Shown: in pieces, positions 34,284-42,541 of the stretch
How the letters are laid out: each line of letters opens with the position of its first letter
Position numbering within the stretch: position 1 is the first letter of the stretch
Translations under genes and position numbers: made by a program
Assembly (NCBI RefSeq): GCF_011040385.1
Contig: NZ_JAAIKB010000004.1
Span: 186,001-250,000, forward strand
DNA from: Falsiroseomonas algicola
GTDB taxonomy: Bacteria; Pseudomonadota; Alphaproteobacteria; Acetobacterales; Acetobacteraceae
Direction: 5' to 3'
DNA: 64,000 bases
The notes under the pieces: generated by a model
The model's database searches: none
Told to the model about the DNA's origin: nothing
The model's input: the letters and a program-made list of their open reading frames with translations, nothing else

Positions 34284-35867
34284 TCAGCGTGCAGGCCGCG
34301 CATGCACGGCCACCACCTGCTCATCCATCCGCGGCGTGTAGGTGATGGTCCTGCGCGTGCCGATCGCGCTCATCTGCACATAGAGCGGGATCTGGACATG
34401 CATCGCCTCCACGTCCTTCATCATCTCGCGCAGCGCGGCCTCCCGCCCCTCATCCATCCGCACCATCACCGCGCGGATGCGCGCATCCAGCGCCGCGTCG
34501 CTGAAGCCGGACCGGTTGGCGCCGCCCAGCACGCCATCCGCCTGCCGCGTATGGAACGACGTGGACAGCACATAGGACGCATCGCCGGAGGAGAAGGAGC
34601 GCCCGACGAAATGCATCGGCAGCGTCACGCGCGCCGGCCGGATGCGCGGGAAGAACACCGTGCTCGGCGTGACGTCCACAGTCATCTTGAGACCCGCGCG
34701 GGACAGCATCTGCCCCACCGCCTGGCAGATGCGCGCATCATTGACGTAGCGGTCATTGCTGCAGGCGATGGTCAGGCCGAAGCCATCGGGATAGCCCGCC
34801 TCCGCCAGCAGCCGCCGCGCCGCGGCGGGATCGCCCGCCGGCACGCGCGCCGACGGGTCGTAGCCGCCGAAGCCCTCCGGCGTCAGCTGGCCGGACGCCA
34901 CGGCCTGGCCTTCCATCACGCGCTCCACCAGCGCCGTACGGTCGATGGCCAGCGACAGCGCCTGGCGCACCCGCACATCCGATAGCGGGTTCACCGGCAG
35001 CGGCTGCCCCGCCCCATCCACGGCAAGCGGCAGCGGGTCCCGCGCCACGTTGAGCGAGAGGTACATGATCCGGTCGGTCGGCCGCGTCGCGATATTCACC
35101 CGGCCCTCGCGCCGCAGCCGCGCGATGTCGCCGAGCGGCACGTCCTCGATCAGGTCGAAATCGCCGGCCAGCAGCCCCGCCAGCCGCGCCGCGTCATTCG
35201 ACACGACGCGCACATTCACCCTCTCCCAGGCCGGCTGCGCGCCGTGATAGCCCGGGAAGCGTTCCAGCTGCATGCCGGAAGGCGAGACGCCGCCCCCCAC
35301 CACGCGATAGGGCCCGGTGCCGATCGCCGCGCGCCCCGCGTTGAAATCCTGCGTGCTGGCCTGCGCGGCGGCACGGGCAGAGACGATGAAGACATTCGTC
35401 ATCTGCCCCGGGATCACGGGATTTGGTTCGCTGGTGTGCAGCCGCACCGTCAGCGGGTCCACCACCTCCACCCGGCTGATGGTGCGCAGGTTGATCGTGT
35501 AGGGCCCGATATTGCCCGGCACGTCGGGGATGCGGGCGATGGAGAAGGCGATGTCCTCCGCCGTGAAGGGCGTGCCGTCATGGAAGGTCACGCCCGGGCG
35601 CAGCTTCAGCTCCCAGATCTGCGGCTCCACGGCGCGCCAGCTCTGCACGGCGCCCGGCACCTGGCGGCTGTTCTCGTCGCGGCTGATCACGGTGTCGTAG
35701 ATGTGCCGCGCGGCCGCCATGTTGGGGCCGTTGAAGAAGAAATGCGGGTCGATGCCGAAGGTCGATTGCACGGCCATGGTCAGCGTCTGCGCCGCCGCCG
35801 GCAGCGGTGCCAGCAGCGCGCCCATCAGCGCCAGGCGGCGGAGCGTGGTCGGGAGCTTCGGCATCAT
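34284..35867 (-). CDS. ABC transporter substrate-binding protein, family 5
   Basis: 527 residues, with two possible ATGs (35867, 35864) behind GGAGG. Sec-type signal LRRLALMGALLAPLPAAAQ. Family 5 features: ELKLRPGVTFHDGTPFTAEDIAFS near 87-110, IGTGPYRV near 185, and SDVRVRQALSLAIDRTALVERVM near 280-302. It lacks permease and ATPase partners locally. It lies between a GNAT gene and the DadA-like gene, so the likely ligand is a peptide or amino-acid derivative. A related truncated gene is at the window end. Confidence 0.9.
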   Translation of the reverse strand: MMPKLPTTLRRLALMGALLAPLPAAAQTLTMAVQSTFGIDPHFFFNGPNMAAARHIYDTVISRDENSRQVPGAVQSWRAVEPQIWELKLRPGVTFHDGTPFTAEDIAFSIARIPDVPGNIGPYTINLRTISRVEVVDPLTVRLHTSEPNPVIPGQMTNVFIVSARAAAQASTQDFNAGRAAIGTGPYRVVGGGVSPSGMQLERFPGYHGAQPAWERVNVRVVSNDAARLAGLLAGDFDLIEDVPLGDIARLRREGRVNIATRPTDRIMYLSLNVARDPLPLAVDGAGQPLPVNPLSDVRVRQALSLAIDRTALVERVMEGQAVASGQLTPEGFGGYDPSARVPAGDPAAARRLLAEAGYPDGFGLTIACSNDRYVNDARICQAVGQMLSRAGLKMTVDVTPSTVFFPRIRPARVTLPMHFVGRSFSSGDASYVLSTSFHTRQADGVLGGANRSGFSDAALDARIRAVMVRMDEGREAALREMMKDVEAMHVQIPLYVQMSAIGTRRTITYTPRMDEQVVAVHARPAR

Positions 35868-35930
35868 GTCGCCTCCGGTGATCGAACCGGGGCAAGCTTC
35901 GGGGCCTGCGACGGCAGCGTCAACCGCCTA

Positions 35931-36380
35931 TCAACCCTGCCGCCGCAGGCTGCGCGTGAAGCGCGCGCCGCCCTCCACAAAGCCCGTGGCCTCGCAGAAG
36001 CCGCGCATGGTCGCATCCGCCTCCGGCAATGCCATCTCCAGCGCCCCGCAGCCGGCGCTGCGCGCGGCCTGCGACGCGGCCTTCACCAGCAGACGCCCGA
36101 TGCCGCGCCGCCGGCTGTCCTGCCCCACCAGCAGGAACGTGATCTGCGCCACGGGCCGGTCCTCCAGCAGCGACGCGTACCAATGCAGCGCGATGACGCC
36201 GCTCGGCGGCCCCCATTCCTGCGCGATCAGCACCGTGCCGGCCCCCTGGCGCAGCGCCTCCACCCGCGCCGCGACCACGCGCCCGGCCGCATCCTGCCCC
36301 GCTTCCGCAAGCAGTTCCGCCAGCCCCGGCGCATCGGCCGCCGTCGCGGCGCGGATCTCCAACCCGTAACGGGATGTCAT
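35931..36380 (-). CDS. GNAT-family N-acetyltransferase
   Basis: 149 residues. Acetyl-CoA pyrophosphate-binding loop RRRGIGRLL is near 90-98, preceded by AQITFLLVGQDSR (beta-4). The C-terminal FCEATGFVEGGARFTRSL is the usual GNAT ending. It probably acetylates an amine, perhaps an amino acid or peptide given its downstream neighbours. The gap to the peptide-binding protein gene is 63 bases, so cotranscription is possible. Confidence 0.87.
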   Translation of the reverse strand: MTSRYGLEIRAATAADAPGLAELLAEAGQDAAGRVVAARVEALRQGAGTVLIAQEWGPPSGVIALHWYASLLEDRPVAQITFLLVGQDSRRRGIGRLLVKAASQAARSAGCGALEMALPEADATMRGFCEATGFVEGGARFTRSLRRQG

Positions 36381-36462
36381 GCGCAGGCCATCCGCCCGGC
36401 GTTGACGGCATCAAGCCACCCATGCCACCGACTGCACCCTGTCAATCCGAAGGCCTCCCCCG

Positions 36463-36888
36463 ATGCGCCGCCTGCTGATGATGGCCTGCCTGCTGCTCTC
36501 CGCCACCCCCTCCCTGGCGGCGGAACTGGTCGTCGGCGTCACCAACATCCGCTCCGCGGATGGCACGATCGGCTGCCTGCTGTTCAGTGCGGAACGTGGC
36601 TTCCCGGGCGACCCGGCCGCCGCCCAGGCACGCCTGTCCCTGCCCGCCAGGCCCGCCGGCGTCACCTGCCGCTTCACCGGCATTGCGCCGGGCACCTATG
36701 CCGTCGGCGTCAGCCATGACGCCAACGGCAATGGCCGCACGGACACCAACTTCTTCGGCATCCCGACGGAGGATTGGGGCGTCTCCAACAACATCCGCCC
36801 CGGCATGCGCGCCCCCCGCTTCGACGAAGCCGCCCTGCCGGTCACGGAGGGCCCGGCGTGGCGGATCGAGGTTCAGCTGGGCCGCTGA
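36463..36888 (+). CDS. DUF2141 exported protein
   Basis: 141 residues. Signal peptide MRRLLMMACLLLSATPSLAA is followed by a single DUF2141 domain: LVVGVTNIRSADGTIGCLLF, then PGTYAVGVSHDANGNGRTDTNFFG-type core (residues about 78-101) and PTEDWGVSNN. The DANGNGR segment resembles a calcium-binding loop. The family is periplasmic or secreted and of unknown role. It stands alone between divergent and convergent neighbours. Confidence 0.88.
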   Translation: MRRLLMMACLLLSATPSLAAELVVGVTNIRSADGTIGCLLFSAERGFPGDPAAAQARLSLPARPAGVTCRFTGIAPGTYAVGVSHDANGNGRTDTNFFGIPTEDWGVSNNIRPGMRAPRFDEAALPVTEGPAWRIEVQLGR

Positions 36889-36910
36889 CGACCCCGGCCG
36901 GCAGCGCCGT

Positions 36911-36937
36911 GCCGTCGCCTGACCGCCAAGCGACGGC
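36911..36937. terminator. bidirectional terminator candidate
   Basis: GCCGTCGC, an 11-base loop, GCGACGGC: a perfect 8-bp stem that fills the 49-bp gap between the DUF2141 gene and the convergent DUF6282 gene. No strong T tract is present. Confidence 0.5.
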
Positions 36938-37861
36938 TCAGGCCGCTTCCTCCAGCCCCACGAGCCGGGCGGCGTTGGTGGAGACCATGGCGCGGATATC
37001 CGCCTGCGGCACCTTCTGGTCCAGCAGCAGGCGCACCACCTGCCGGAAGCCCTCGACCGGCCGCGGCGACCCGACCAGGCCGAGGTCGGAGGAAAGGATG
37101 GTGCGGTCCACGCCCGCCACCTCGATCAGGTGCACCAGTTCCTCCGGCGTGAACTTCTTCGACTTGCCCTCGACCCACATGCAGATCGAGTGCTCGATAT
37201 GCGCGCCGATCGAGACCAGTTCCCGGATGTCGTCATCCGCGCAGCCGATCAGGTAGGTCGGGTGGTTCACCAGCATGCGCTTCACGCCACGGCGCCGCGC
37301 TTCCCCGAACACCTTGATCATCTCCGCGGCATCGAGATGCCCGCCCGCCAGGATCACGTCACCCGCCGCGATGATGTCGAGCACCTGCTTCGTCGCATCC
37401 GTCACCACGCCATTGGCGTCCGTCGCCCGCAGCGGGATGGCGTCCAGCATCTTCTTCGCGGTCTTCGGAAAGCTCTTCCCCTGGCCCATCGCCTGTTCGA
37501 TGTGGTTCGCGGCGGACAGCGTGGGCATCCAGACGATCTTCGCGCCGATCTGCACCGCATGGTCCACCGCATGCGGGTTGATGCCGCCCGAGGCGTTGTT
37601 CAGCGCGATGCCGGAGAACAGCTTCACGCCGAGATCGGGGAACAGCTTCTCCAGGATCACGGCATGGGCGACGCCGAGATAGAAGTGATCCTTGTAGAGC
37701 AGGCCGCGGAAGCCGGCCGCGGCGCATTCCAGCAGCGCCTCGTGGTGGTCGAGCGTGCGCGGCATCGCCGCGGGACCGCTGTGGCAATGCAGGTCGACGG
37801 CGCCGACCAGCAGCTCCGCGACCTCGGCATCATGGGGGGCGTTCATCGTTTCCGTGCTCAT
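36938..37861 (-). CDS. DUF6282 family metal-dependent hydrolase-like protein
   Basis: 307 residues of an amidohydrolase-like barrel. Metal-type motif VDLHCHSGP near 23-31, then KDHFY near 57, GGHLD near 173, NHPTYL near 199-204, and a late SSDLG. These His and Asp sites fit a binuclear TIM-barrel hydrolase. The biochemical function of this family is not established. It follows the HpaI-type aldolase gene by 24 bases on the same strand and is probably part of the IclR-controlled unit. Confidence 0.8.
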   Translation of the reverse strand: MSTETMNAPHDAEVAELLVGAVDLHCHSGPAAMPRTLDHHEALLECAAAGFRGLLYKDHFYLGVAHAVILEKLFPDLGVKLFSGIALNNASGGINPHAVDHAVQIGAKIVWMPTLSAANHIEQAMGQGKSFPKTAKKMLDAIPLRATDANGVVTDATKQVLDIIAAGDVILAGGHLDAAEMIKVFGEARRRGVKRMLVNHPTYLIGCADDDIRELVSIGAHIEHSICMWVEGKSKKFTPEELVHLIEVAGVDRTILSSDLGLVGSPRPVEGFRQVVRLLLDQKVPQADIRAMVSTNAARLVGLEEAA

Positions 37862-37885
37862 GGCGTCCTCGTTCCTTGGTCGATC

Positions 37886-38665
37886 TCAGGCGCCCAGGGC
37901 CCGCAGATCCGCCAGCGCCTTGCCGGCGGCCTGCTTCATCATGCCCTGGTCCGATGAGTGCACGAAGGCGGTGGCGCCGATGGAGCGCAGCCACTCCGCC
38001 TCCTTCATGCCGCCGACGAAGACCATCACGGGCTTGCCGGCACGCTTCGCCGCGGCCGCGATGCGGTCCACCGCATCCCGGATCACCGGCGCGTCATTGG
38101 TCGGCGCGCCGAGCGCGGCCGTCAGGTCGCCGCGGCCGATGAACAGCGCATCGATGCCATCCGTCGCGGCGATGGCATCGATCTCGTCCAGCGCCTCCGG
38201 ATCCTCGATCTGCGCGACCACGGTGGTGGCGGCATCCGCCGCCGCGATGTAGTCCCACATCTTCCCGCCGCCATGGCCCGCCGCGCGGACCGATCCCGAA
38301 TAGCCCCGCTTGCCGCCGCGATAGCGGCAGGCGGCGGCGACCTGGCCGGCCAGCGCCGCCGTCGCGACATGCGGCACCAGCACGCCCGTCGCGCCGCAAT
38401 CCAGCACGGACAGGATGTGGTGCGCTGCAGGGCTCTGCACGCGCACCAGCCCCGCCGCGCCGGTGGCGCGCGCGGCGAAGAGCGCGGCATCGGTGGATTG
38501 CCGGTCGAAGGGCGAATGCTCCTCATCCACCACCAGGAAGTCGAAGCCCATTCCGCCCAGGATCTCCGCGGCGTGGAGCGTCGGCGTCTTCAGGAAGCTG
38601 CCGACGAGGAGCTCGCCGCGCAGCAGGCGCGCGCGGAATCCTTCGCCAAGGGGGGCTGGGGCCAT
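37886..38665 (-). CDS. HpcH/HpaI-family aldolase
   Basis: 259 residues. Class II pyruvate aldolase features: E49-H50 (DEEHSPF), R75 (VRVQSP), E154 (QIEDPE) and D180 (GRGDL), which are the metal and pyruvate contacts. Members cleave 2-keto-4-hydroxy acids to pyruvate or a related keto acid and an aldehyde. An operator-like inverted repeat is centred 27 bases upstream of the ATG, and iclR is divergent, so repression and induction by its substrate are likely. Confidence 0.88.
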   Translation of the reverse strand: MAPAPLGEGFRARLLRGELLVGSFLKTPTLHAAEILGGMGFDFLVVDEEHSPFDRQSTDAALFAARATGAAGLVRVQSPAAHHILSVLDCGATGVLVPHVATAALAGQVAAACRYRGGKRGYSGSVRAAGHGGGKMWDYIAAADAATTVVAQIEDPEALDEIDAIAATDGIDALFIGRGDLTAALGAPTNDAPVIRDAVDRIAAAAKRAGKPVMVFVGGMKEAEWLRSIGATAFVHSSDQGMMKQAAGKALADLRALGA

Positions 38666-38683
38666 GGGACGCTCCCGACGCTT

Positions 38684-38700
38684 GTTCCGCTTTGCAGAAC
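38684..38700. promoter_or_regulatory. IclR-type operator between aldolase and iclR
   Basis: GTTCCGCTTTGCAGAAC: arms GTTCCG and CAGAAC (5 of 6 positions complementary) separated by five bases. It lies 18 bases upstream of the aldolase ATG and 37 upstream of the iclR GTG. The TTCYG-N5-CRGAA form is typical of IclR-family operators (family knowledge). A copy with perfect arms is at 39588. Confidence 0.65.
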
Positions 38701-38737
38701 GGGTTAACTACTCTGAGAAACATCAAGGCAGCTCCGC

Positions 38738-39556
38738 GTGAAGTCAAGCGCACCCCGCTCCCCCGAGGCCCAGGCGGGCGAGGGGCTGCACTCCGTCAGC
38801 ATGGCTTTCCGCATCCTGGAATACCTGGCGGCCCAGCGCGGCGGCGTCGGCGTCACGGCGCTGGCGGAGGCGCTCGGCACCACGAAAAGCCGCGCCCATC
38901 GCCACCTGCGCACCCTGGTGGAGACCGGCTACATCGTGCAGTCGCCGGAATCGGAAAAGTACCGCGTCGGCAGCCGGCTGGTGACGCTCGGCCGCGCCGT
39001 GGCGGAGAATTTCGACCTCGCCACCATCGCGCGGGGGGAGATGCGCGCGCTGCGCGATGCGCTCGGCCAGTCGGTCGTGATCAGCCGCACGGAAGGCGCC
39101 ACCGCCGTGGTGCTGGCGACGCTGACGGGGCGGGAGGCGATCGAGATCGCGGTCAAGCCGGGCTCCATCCTGCCGCCGCACTGCACCGCCCAGGGCAAGC
39201 TGGCGCTGGCGCATGCGGAGGAGGCGGTGCGGGAACGCGTGCTGCTGTCCCGCCTCGACATGCGGACCCCCCACACCATCACCAGCCCGGCCACGCTGCG
39301 GCAGGAACTGGGGCGCATCCGGGAGCGCGGCTGGGCGGTGGCGCCGGGCGAGAGCCTGGTCGGCGTGAACGCACTCGCCGCCCCGATCTTCGAGGGCGAT
39401 GGCCGCATCGTCGGCAGCATCGCGATCCTCGGCTCCATCCAGTTCATCGAAGCCGAGCCCGAGGCCGCGCAGATCAGCCAGCTGCGCCAGGCCGCGTCGC
39501 GCCTTTCCGCCCAGCTCGGCTGGACGAATGGGAGCGTTGACAGGCCCCCGGCCTGA
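38738..39556 (+). CDS. IclR-family transcriptional regulator
   Basis: 272 residues from a GTG. Winged helix-turn-helix near 20-82 (SMAFRILEYLA, then VTALAEALGTTKSRAHRHLRTL), followed by the IclR effector domain with PPHCTAQGKLALA near 146-158 and SLVGVNALAAPIF. It probably controls the divergent aldolase/DUF6282 operon and the downstream bicupin gene, since a matching inverted repeat lies in both control regions. Autoregulation is also likely. The ribosome site is weak, and an ATG at codon 22 is a less likely start. Confidence 0.88.
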   Translation: MKSSAPRSPEAQAGEGLHSVSMAFRILEYLAAQRGGVGVTALAEALGTTKSRAHRHLRTLVETGYIVQSPESEKYRVGSRLVTLGRAVAENFDLATIARGEMRALRDALGQSVVISRTEGATAVVLATLTGREAIEIAVKPGSILPPHCTAQGKLALAHAEEAVRERVLLSRLDMRTPHTITSPATLRQELGRIRERGWAVAPGESLVGVNALAAPIFEGDGRIVGSIAILGSIQFIEAEPEAAQISQLRQAASRLSAQLGWTNGSVDRPPA

Positions 39557-39587
39557 CAACACACTCCAGCGCAGAAATCGGAAACAT

Positions 39588-39604
39588 GTTCTGCAGAACA
39601 GAAC
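39588..39604. promoter_or_regulatory. IclR-type operator upstream of the bicupin gene
   Basis: GTTCTGCAGAACAGAAC: perfect six-base arms GTTCTG and CAGAAC separated by five bases. It also contains the overlapping 14-bp palindrome TGTTCTGCAGAACA (39587-39600). It lies 21 bases upstream of the bicupin ATG, directly after iclR, and matches the site at 38684 in spacing and arms. Confidence 0.65.
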
Positions 39605-39625
39605 AACTGCTTCAGGAAACCTCCG

Positions 39626-40531
39626 ATGGCCTATGACGCCTCCGACCCCCGCGCCGCCCTCGCCGCCCCGGCCTCGGCGCCCAAGGCGGTCACCGGCCCC
39701 TTCACGCCGGCCCACTACGCCAAATTCTACGAGACCGCCCCGCAGGAGGAGGCCGAGGGCGTCCGCACCTGGTACGCCCGCGGCCGCAACTTCATCGTTG
39801 CCTATTCCGAAGTGCAGCCTGGCGCCGTCTTCGCCCGCGACGACCAGCCCGACGAATACGTGCTGATGCTGCCCGATCGCGGCATGGAGGCGGACATCAC
39901 CGCCGGAGCCGAGACGCGGACGGTGGAGGGCTATTCCCTCGCCTTCATCCCGCCTGGCGCCAGCCGCATCGTGATTCGCGCCGCCGGCCGCATCGTGCGG
40001 CTCTTCACCCCGCGCAGCACGGACCTCGCCGAACGCTGCAGCAACGCCGCCGGCTTCGTCGCCGACGATCCGCGCATCCCGCCGCTGCAGGACTGGCCGA
40101 CGCCGCCGGACGGCTTCCGCATCCGCAGCTACACGCTGGATGTCCCGCCGGAGCCGGGGCGCTTCGGCAAGATCTGGCGCTGCACGACCTTCATGGTGAA
40201 CTACCTGGAACCCGCCGCCGGGCCGCGGGACCTGACGAAGCTGTCGCCGCACCATCACGACGATTTCGAGCAATGCTCGCTGATCCTCGACGGCGCCTAC
40301 ACCCACCACATCCGCTGGCCCTGGACCACGAACATGAACCACTGGCAGGCGGATGAGCATGAATACTGCCGCGGCCCCTCCGTCACCGTGATCCCGCCGC
40401 CTTCGATCCACACCTCCCGCGCCGAGGAAGCGGGGCAGATGGTGGACATCTTCTGCCCGCCGCGGATGGATTTCTCGCTGAAGCCGGGCTGGGTCCTGAA
40501 CGCCGCCGACTATCCGATGAAGGGGGGTTGA
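39626..40531 (+). CDS. bicupin family protein
   Basis: 301 residues with two cupin-like halves. The second half has a good metal site: SPHHHDDFEQ near 210-219 and a late His in PPSIHTS. The first half has DQPDEYVLMLPDRG and PPGASRIVI, without a clear His cluster. Bicupins include dioxygenases, isomerases and decarboxylases. The location beside an IclR regulator, HpaI aldolase and DUF6282 hydrolase suggests a catabolic step before or after aldol cleavage. I cannot assign a reaction. Confidence 0.72.
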   Translation: MAYDASDPRAALAAPASAPKAVTGPFTPAHYAKFYETAPQEEAEGVRTWYARGRNFIVAYSEVQPGAVFARDDQPDEYVLMLPDRGMEADITAGAETRTVEGYSLAFIPPGASRIVIRAAGRIVRLFTPRSTDLAERCSNAAGFVADDPRIPPLQDWPTPPDGFRIRSYTLDVPPEPGRFGKIWRCTTFMVNYLEPAAGPRDLTKLSPHHHDDFEQCSLILDGAYTHHIRWPWTTNMNHWQADEHEYCRGPSVTVIPPPSIHTSRAEEAGQMVDIFCPPRMDFSLKPGWVLNAADYPMKGG

Positions 40532-40540
40532 GCGCCCCCT
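40521..40540. terminator. GC hairpin at convergent gene ends
   Basis: AGGGGG, an eight-base loop, CCCCCT. The stem spans the bicupin stop and touches the stop of the convergent LigI-like gene. No T tract is seen. Confidence 0.3.
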
Positions 40541-41391
40541 CACGGCGCGAAGCCGTAGAGCGCGGCGGGGTTGTCCACCAGCAGCCCCTGCCGCTCCTCC
40601 GGCAGCGGTGCGAATTCGGCGACCAGGTCGAGCAGCACCGCCTCATCGACGGGCGTCGCCAGGTTGGGGTGCGGGAAATCCGTCCCCCACAGCACACGCC
40701 GCGGCGCCGCCCGCATCAGGGCGCGCGCGAAGGGCAGCGCCTCCGCAAACGGCGCGCGGGCCATGCGCTCGATCCCGCTGAGCTTCACCCAGATGCGCTC
40801 GTCGCGCAGCAGGTCGAGCAGCACGCGGAAGGCCGGGCCCTCGACCCCCAGCGCCGGATCGACGCGGCCGAGATGGTCGATCACCACAGGCATCTCCAGC
40901 GCGCGGATCATCGGCGCCATCTCCGCCACGCCATCGCCCTGCACATGCAGCACCACGTGCCAACCTAAAGGCCGCACGCGGTCGAGGCAGCGATGGACCA
41001 GCGCCATGTCCGGCCCCTCGCCCAGGGCCTTGATGAAGTTGAAGCGGATGCCGCGCACGCCGGCCGCCTGCATCGCCTCCAGCTCGGCATCCGTCGTCAG
41101 GTCGTCGATCATCGCGACGCCGCGCCGATGCGGGGGATCCGCCAGCAGCGCATCGACCATGGCGCGGTTGTCCGTGCCGTGGCAGCTCGCCTGCACGATC
41201 ACGGCACGGCCGAAGCCCAATCGCCGATGCAGCGCCGCCAGCGCCTCCTTCGGCTTGTCCTCCGGCGTGTAGCGGCGCGTCGCGGCATAGGGGAAGCGAT
41301 CGGCCGGCCCGAAGACGTGGCAATGCGCGTCGCAGGCCAGCGCCGGCACGGCGAAGCGCCCGGCGCGCGGCGCCTCATCCTGATGCTGCAT
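40540..41391 (-). CDS. LigI-like amidohydrolase (2-pyrone-4,6-dicarboxylate hydrolase family)
   Basis: 283 residues. It matches the LigI branch closely: CDAHCHVFGPADRFPYA near 20-36, YTPEDKPKEAL, VIVQASCHGTDNRAMVDALL, GVRGIRFNF, VVIDHLGR and the late WGTDFPHPN. Metal ligands are the H-x-H pair, a His in VLHVQ, and Asp in GTDFP. LigI opens the pyrone PDC in lignin-derived aromatic catabolism; other lactone substrates are possible. It is divergent from the large Bug operon with a 43-bp palindrome between them, so both sides are probably coregulated. Confidence 0.86.
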   Translation of the reverse strand: MQHQDEAPRAGRFAVPALACDAHCHVFGPADRFPYAATRRYTPEDKPKEALAALHRRLGFGRAVIVQASCHGTDNRAMVDALLADPPHRRGVAMIDDLTTDAELEAMQAAGVRGIRFNFIKALGEGPDMALVHRCLDRVRPLGWHVVLHVQGDGVAEMAPMIRALEMPVVIDHLGRVDPALGVEGPAFRVLLDLLRDERIWVKLSGIERMARAPFAEALPFARALMRAAPRRVLWGTDFPHPNLATPVDEAVLLDLVAEFAPLPEERQGLLVDNPAALYGFAP

Positions 41392-41446
41392 GCGGCGTCC
41401 CCTCTTCGTGGCCGGAAGCTAGGACCGGGATGCGGGACGGCGAAGC

Positions 41447-41489
41447 GCCATGTGGCAGCATTCCGCATGCCGGAATGCTGCCACATGGC
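41447..41489. promoter_or_regulatory. 43-bp perfect palindrome containing an IclR-type operator
   Basis: Left arm GCCATGTGGCAGCATTCCG, spacer CATGC, and an exact 19-base complementary right arm. The core ATTCCG-N5-CGGAAT recurs at 51746. It lies in the divergent region between the LigI-like gene and the Bug operon, 55 and 71 bases from the two starts. The divergent location argues for an operator rather than a terminator. The nearby IclR gene at 49864 is the likely regulator. Confidence 0.75.
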
Positions 41490-41491
41490 CC

Positions 41492-41519
41492 CTGACGCCG
41501 CGCCTCCGGGTGCTAGGCT
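41492..41519 (+). promoter_or_regulatory. candidate sigma-70 promoter of the Bug operon
   Basis: CTGACG (41492-41497) and TAGGCT (41514-41519) are 16 bases apart, directly downstream of the palindrome and 42 bases before the ATG. The match to consensus is partial. Confidence 0.3.
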
Positions 41520-41560
41520 CCCCCGCAACGGCACGCCACGACGCGCCGTGGAGGAAGCGA

Positions 41561-42541
41561 ATGTCGCCTGGCATTGCCACGGCCGCCCTGCGGCGACGCC
41601 TGCTGCTGGGCGCCTGCATCGCCGCACGACCGCTCGCCGCGCAGGAAGCGTGGCCAGCGCGCCCGTCGCGCATCATCGTGCCCTTCGCGCCCGGCGGCAC
41701 CACGGACATCCCTGCCCGGCTGATCGCCGACCATCTGGCCCGCCGCCTCGGCAAGCCCTTCGTCGTGGAGAACCGCTCGGGCGCCGGCGGCGCCGTCGGC
41801 ATCCGCGCGGTGGCGCAATCGGCGGATGGCCACACGCTGCTGCACACCACCTCCGCCATCGCCGTGCTGCCAGCCCTGCAGCGCGATCCCGGCTTCGACC
41901 CGCTGGCGGATCTCGTGCCGATCACCATGACGGCCGCCTCCCCGATCCTGCTGATGGTGCGGGCGGATTCGCCGTTCCGCGATGCCGCCGCCTACCTGGC
42001 GCGCGCCCGCGCCGCGCCAGGGCAGGTCAGCTTCAGCTCCTCCGGCATCGGCACCACCGTGCATCTGGCGGGCGAGGTGCTGCGCGCCCGCGGCGCGGTC
42101 GATCTGCTGCACGTCCCCTATCGCGGCTCCGCCCCCTCCGCCACCGCACTGCTGGGTGGGGAGGTCGATAGCGCCTTCCTCAGCCCGATCGAGGTCCTGC
42201 CGCACATCCGCGCGGGTCGCCTCCGTGCGCTTGCGACCTGCGCGCCCGCGCGCAGCCCGCTGCTGCCCGATGTGCCTGCCCTGTCCGACTTCGTGCCGAG
42301 CTACGATGGCGTGCAGCTCTGGTTCGGCCTCTTCGGCAGCCGTGACCTGCCGGCCGGGGCCGTGGAGCTGCTGCTGCGGGAACTGGCGCCGCTGCAACGC
42401 GGATCGGCGCTGAGCGAGCGCATGGCGGAACTGGGCGCGGAGACGCTGCTGGACGGGCCGGAGGCCCTCCTCGCGCGGCTGCGCGTCGAACTGCCCCTCT
42501 GGAAGACCATTGCCGAAAGAGCCGGAATCCCCCGCGAATGA
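41561..42541 (+). CDS. Bug/TctC-type binding protein
   Basis: 326 residues from the ATG at 41561, preceded by GGAGGAAGC; longer in-frame starts would run through the palindrome. Signal ALRRRLLLGACIAARPLAAQ. Bug signature: WPARPSRIIVPFAPGGTTDIPARL, VVENRSGAGGAVGIR and HVPYRGSAPSATALLGGE. It is the first gene of a nine-gene operon with four Bug proteins, coupled to the next gene by an ATGA overlap. Confidence 0.92.
   Translation: MSPGIATAALRRRLLLGACIAARPLAAQEAWPARPSRIIVPFAPGGTTDIPARLIADHLARRLGKPFVVENRSGAGGAVGIRAVAQSADGHTLLHTTSAIAVLPALQRDPGFDPLADLVPITMTAASPILLMVRADSPFRDAAAYLARARAAPGQVSFSSSGIGTTVHLAGEVLRARGAVDLLHVPYRGSAPSATALLGGEVDSAFLSPIEVLPHIRAGRLRALATCAPARSPLLPDVPALSDFVPSYDGVQLWFGLFGSRDLPAGAVELLLRELAPLQRGSALSERMAELGAETLLDGPEALLARLRVELPLWKTIAERAGIPRE

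Noticed and set aside
41447-41489. Palindrome as a terminator
   Set aside because: It lies between divergent gene starts with no transcript ending there and no T tract. Its core matches a second promoter region.
41450-41560. Upstream ATG for the first Bug gene
   Set aside because: It would translate through the long palindrome and give 37 residues before the signal peptide. The ATG at 41561 has GGAGGA and begins next to the RRR signal.
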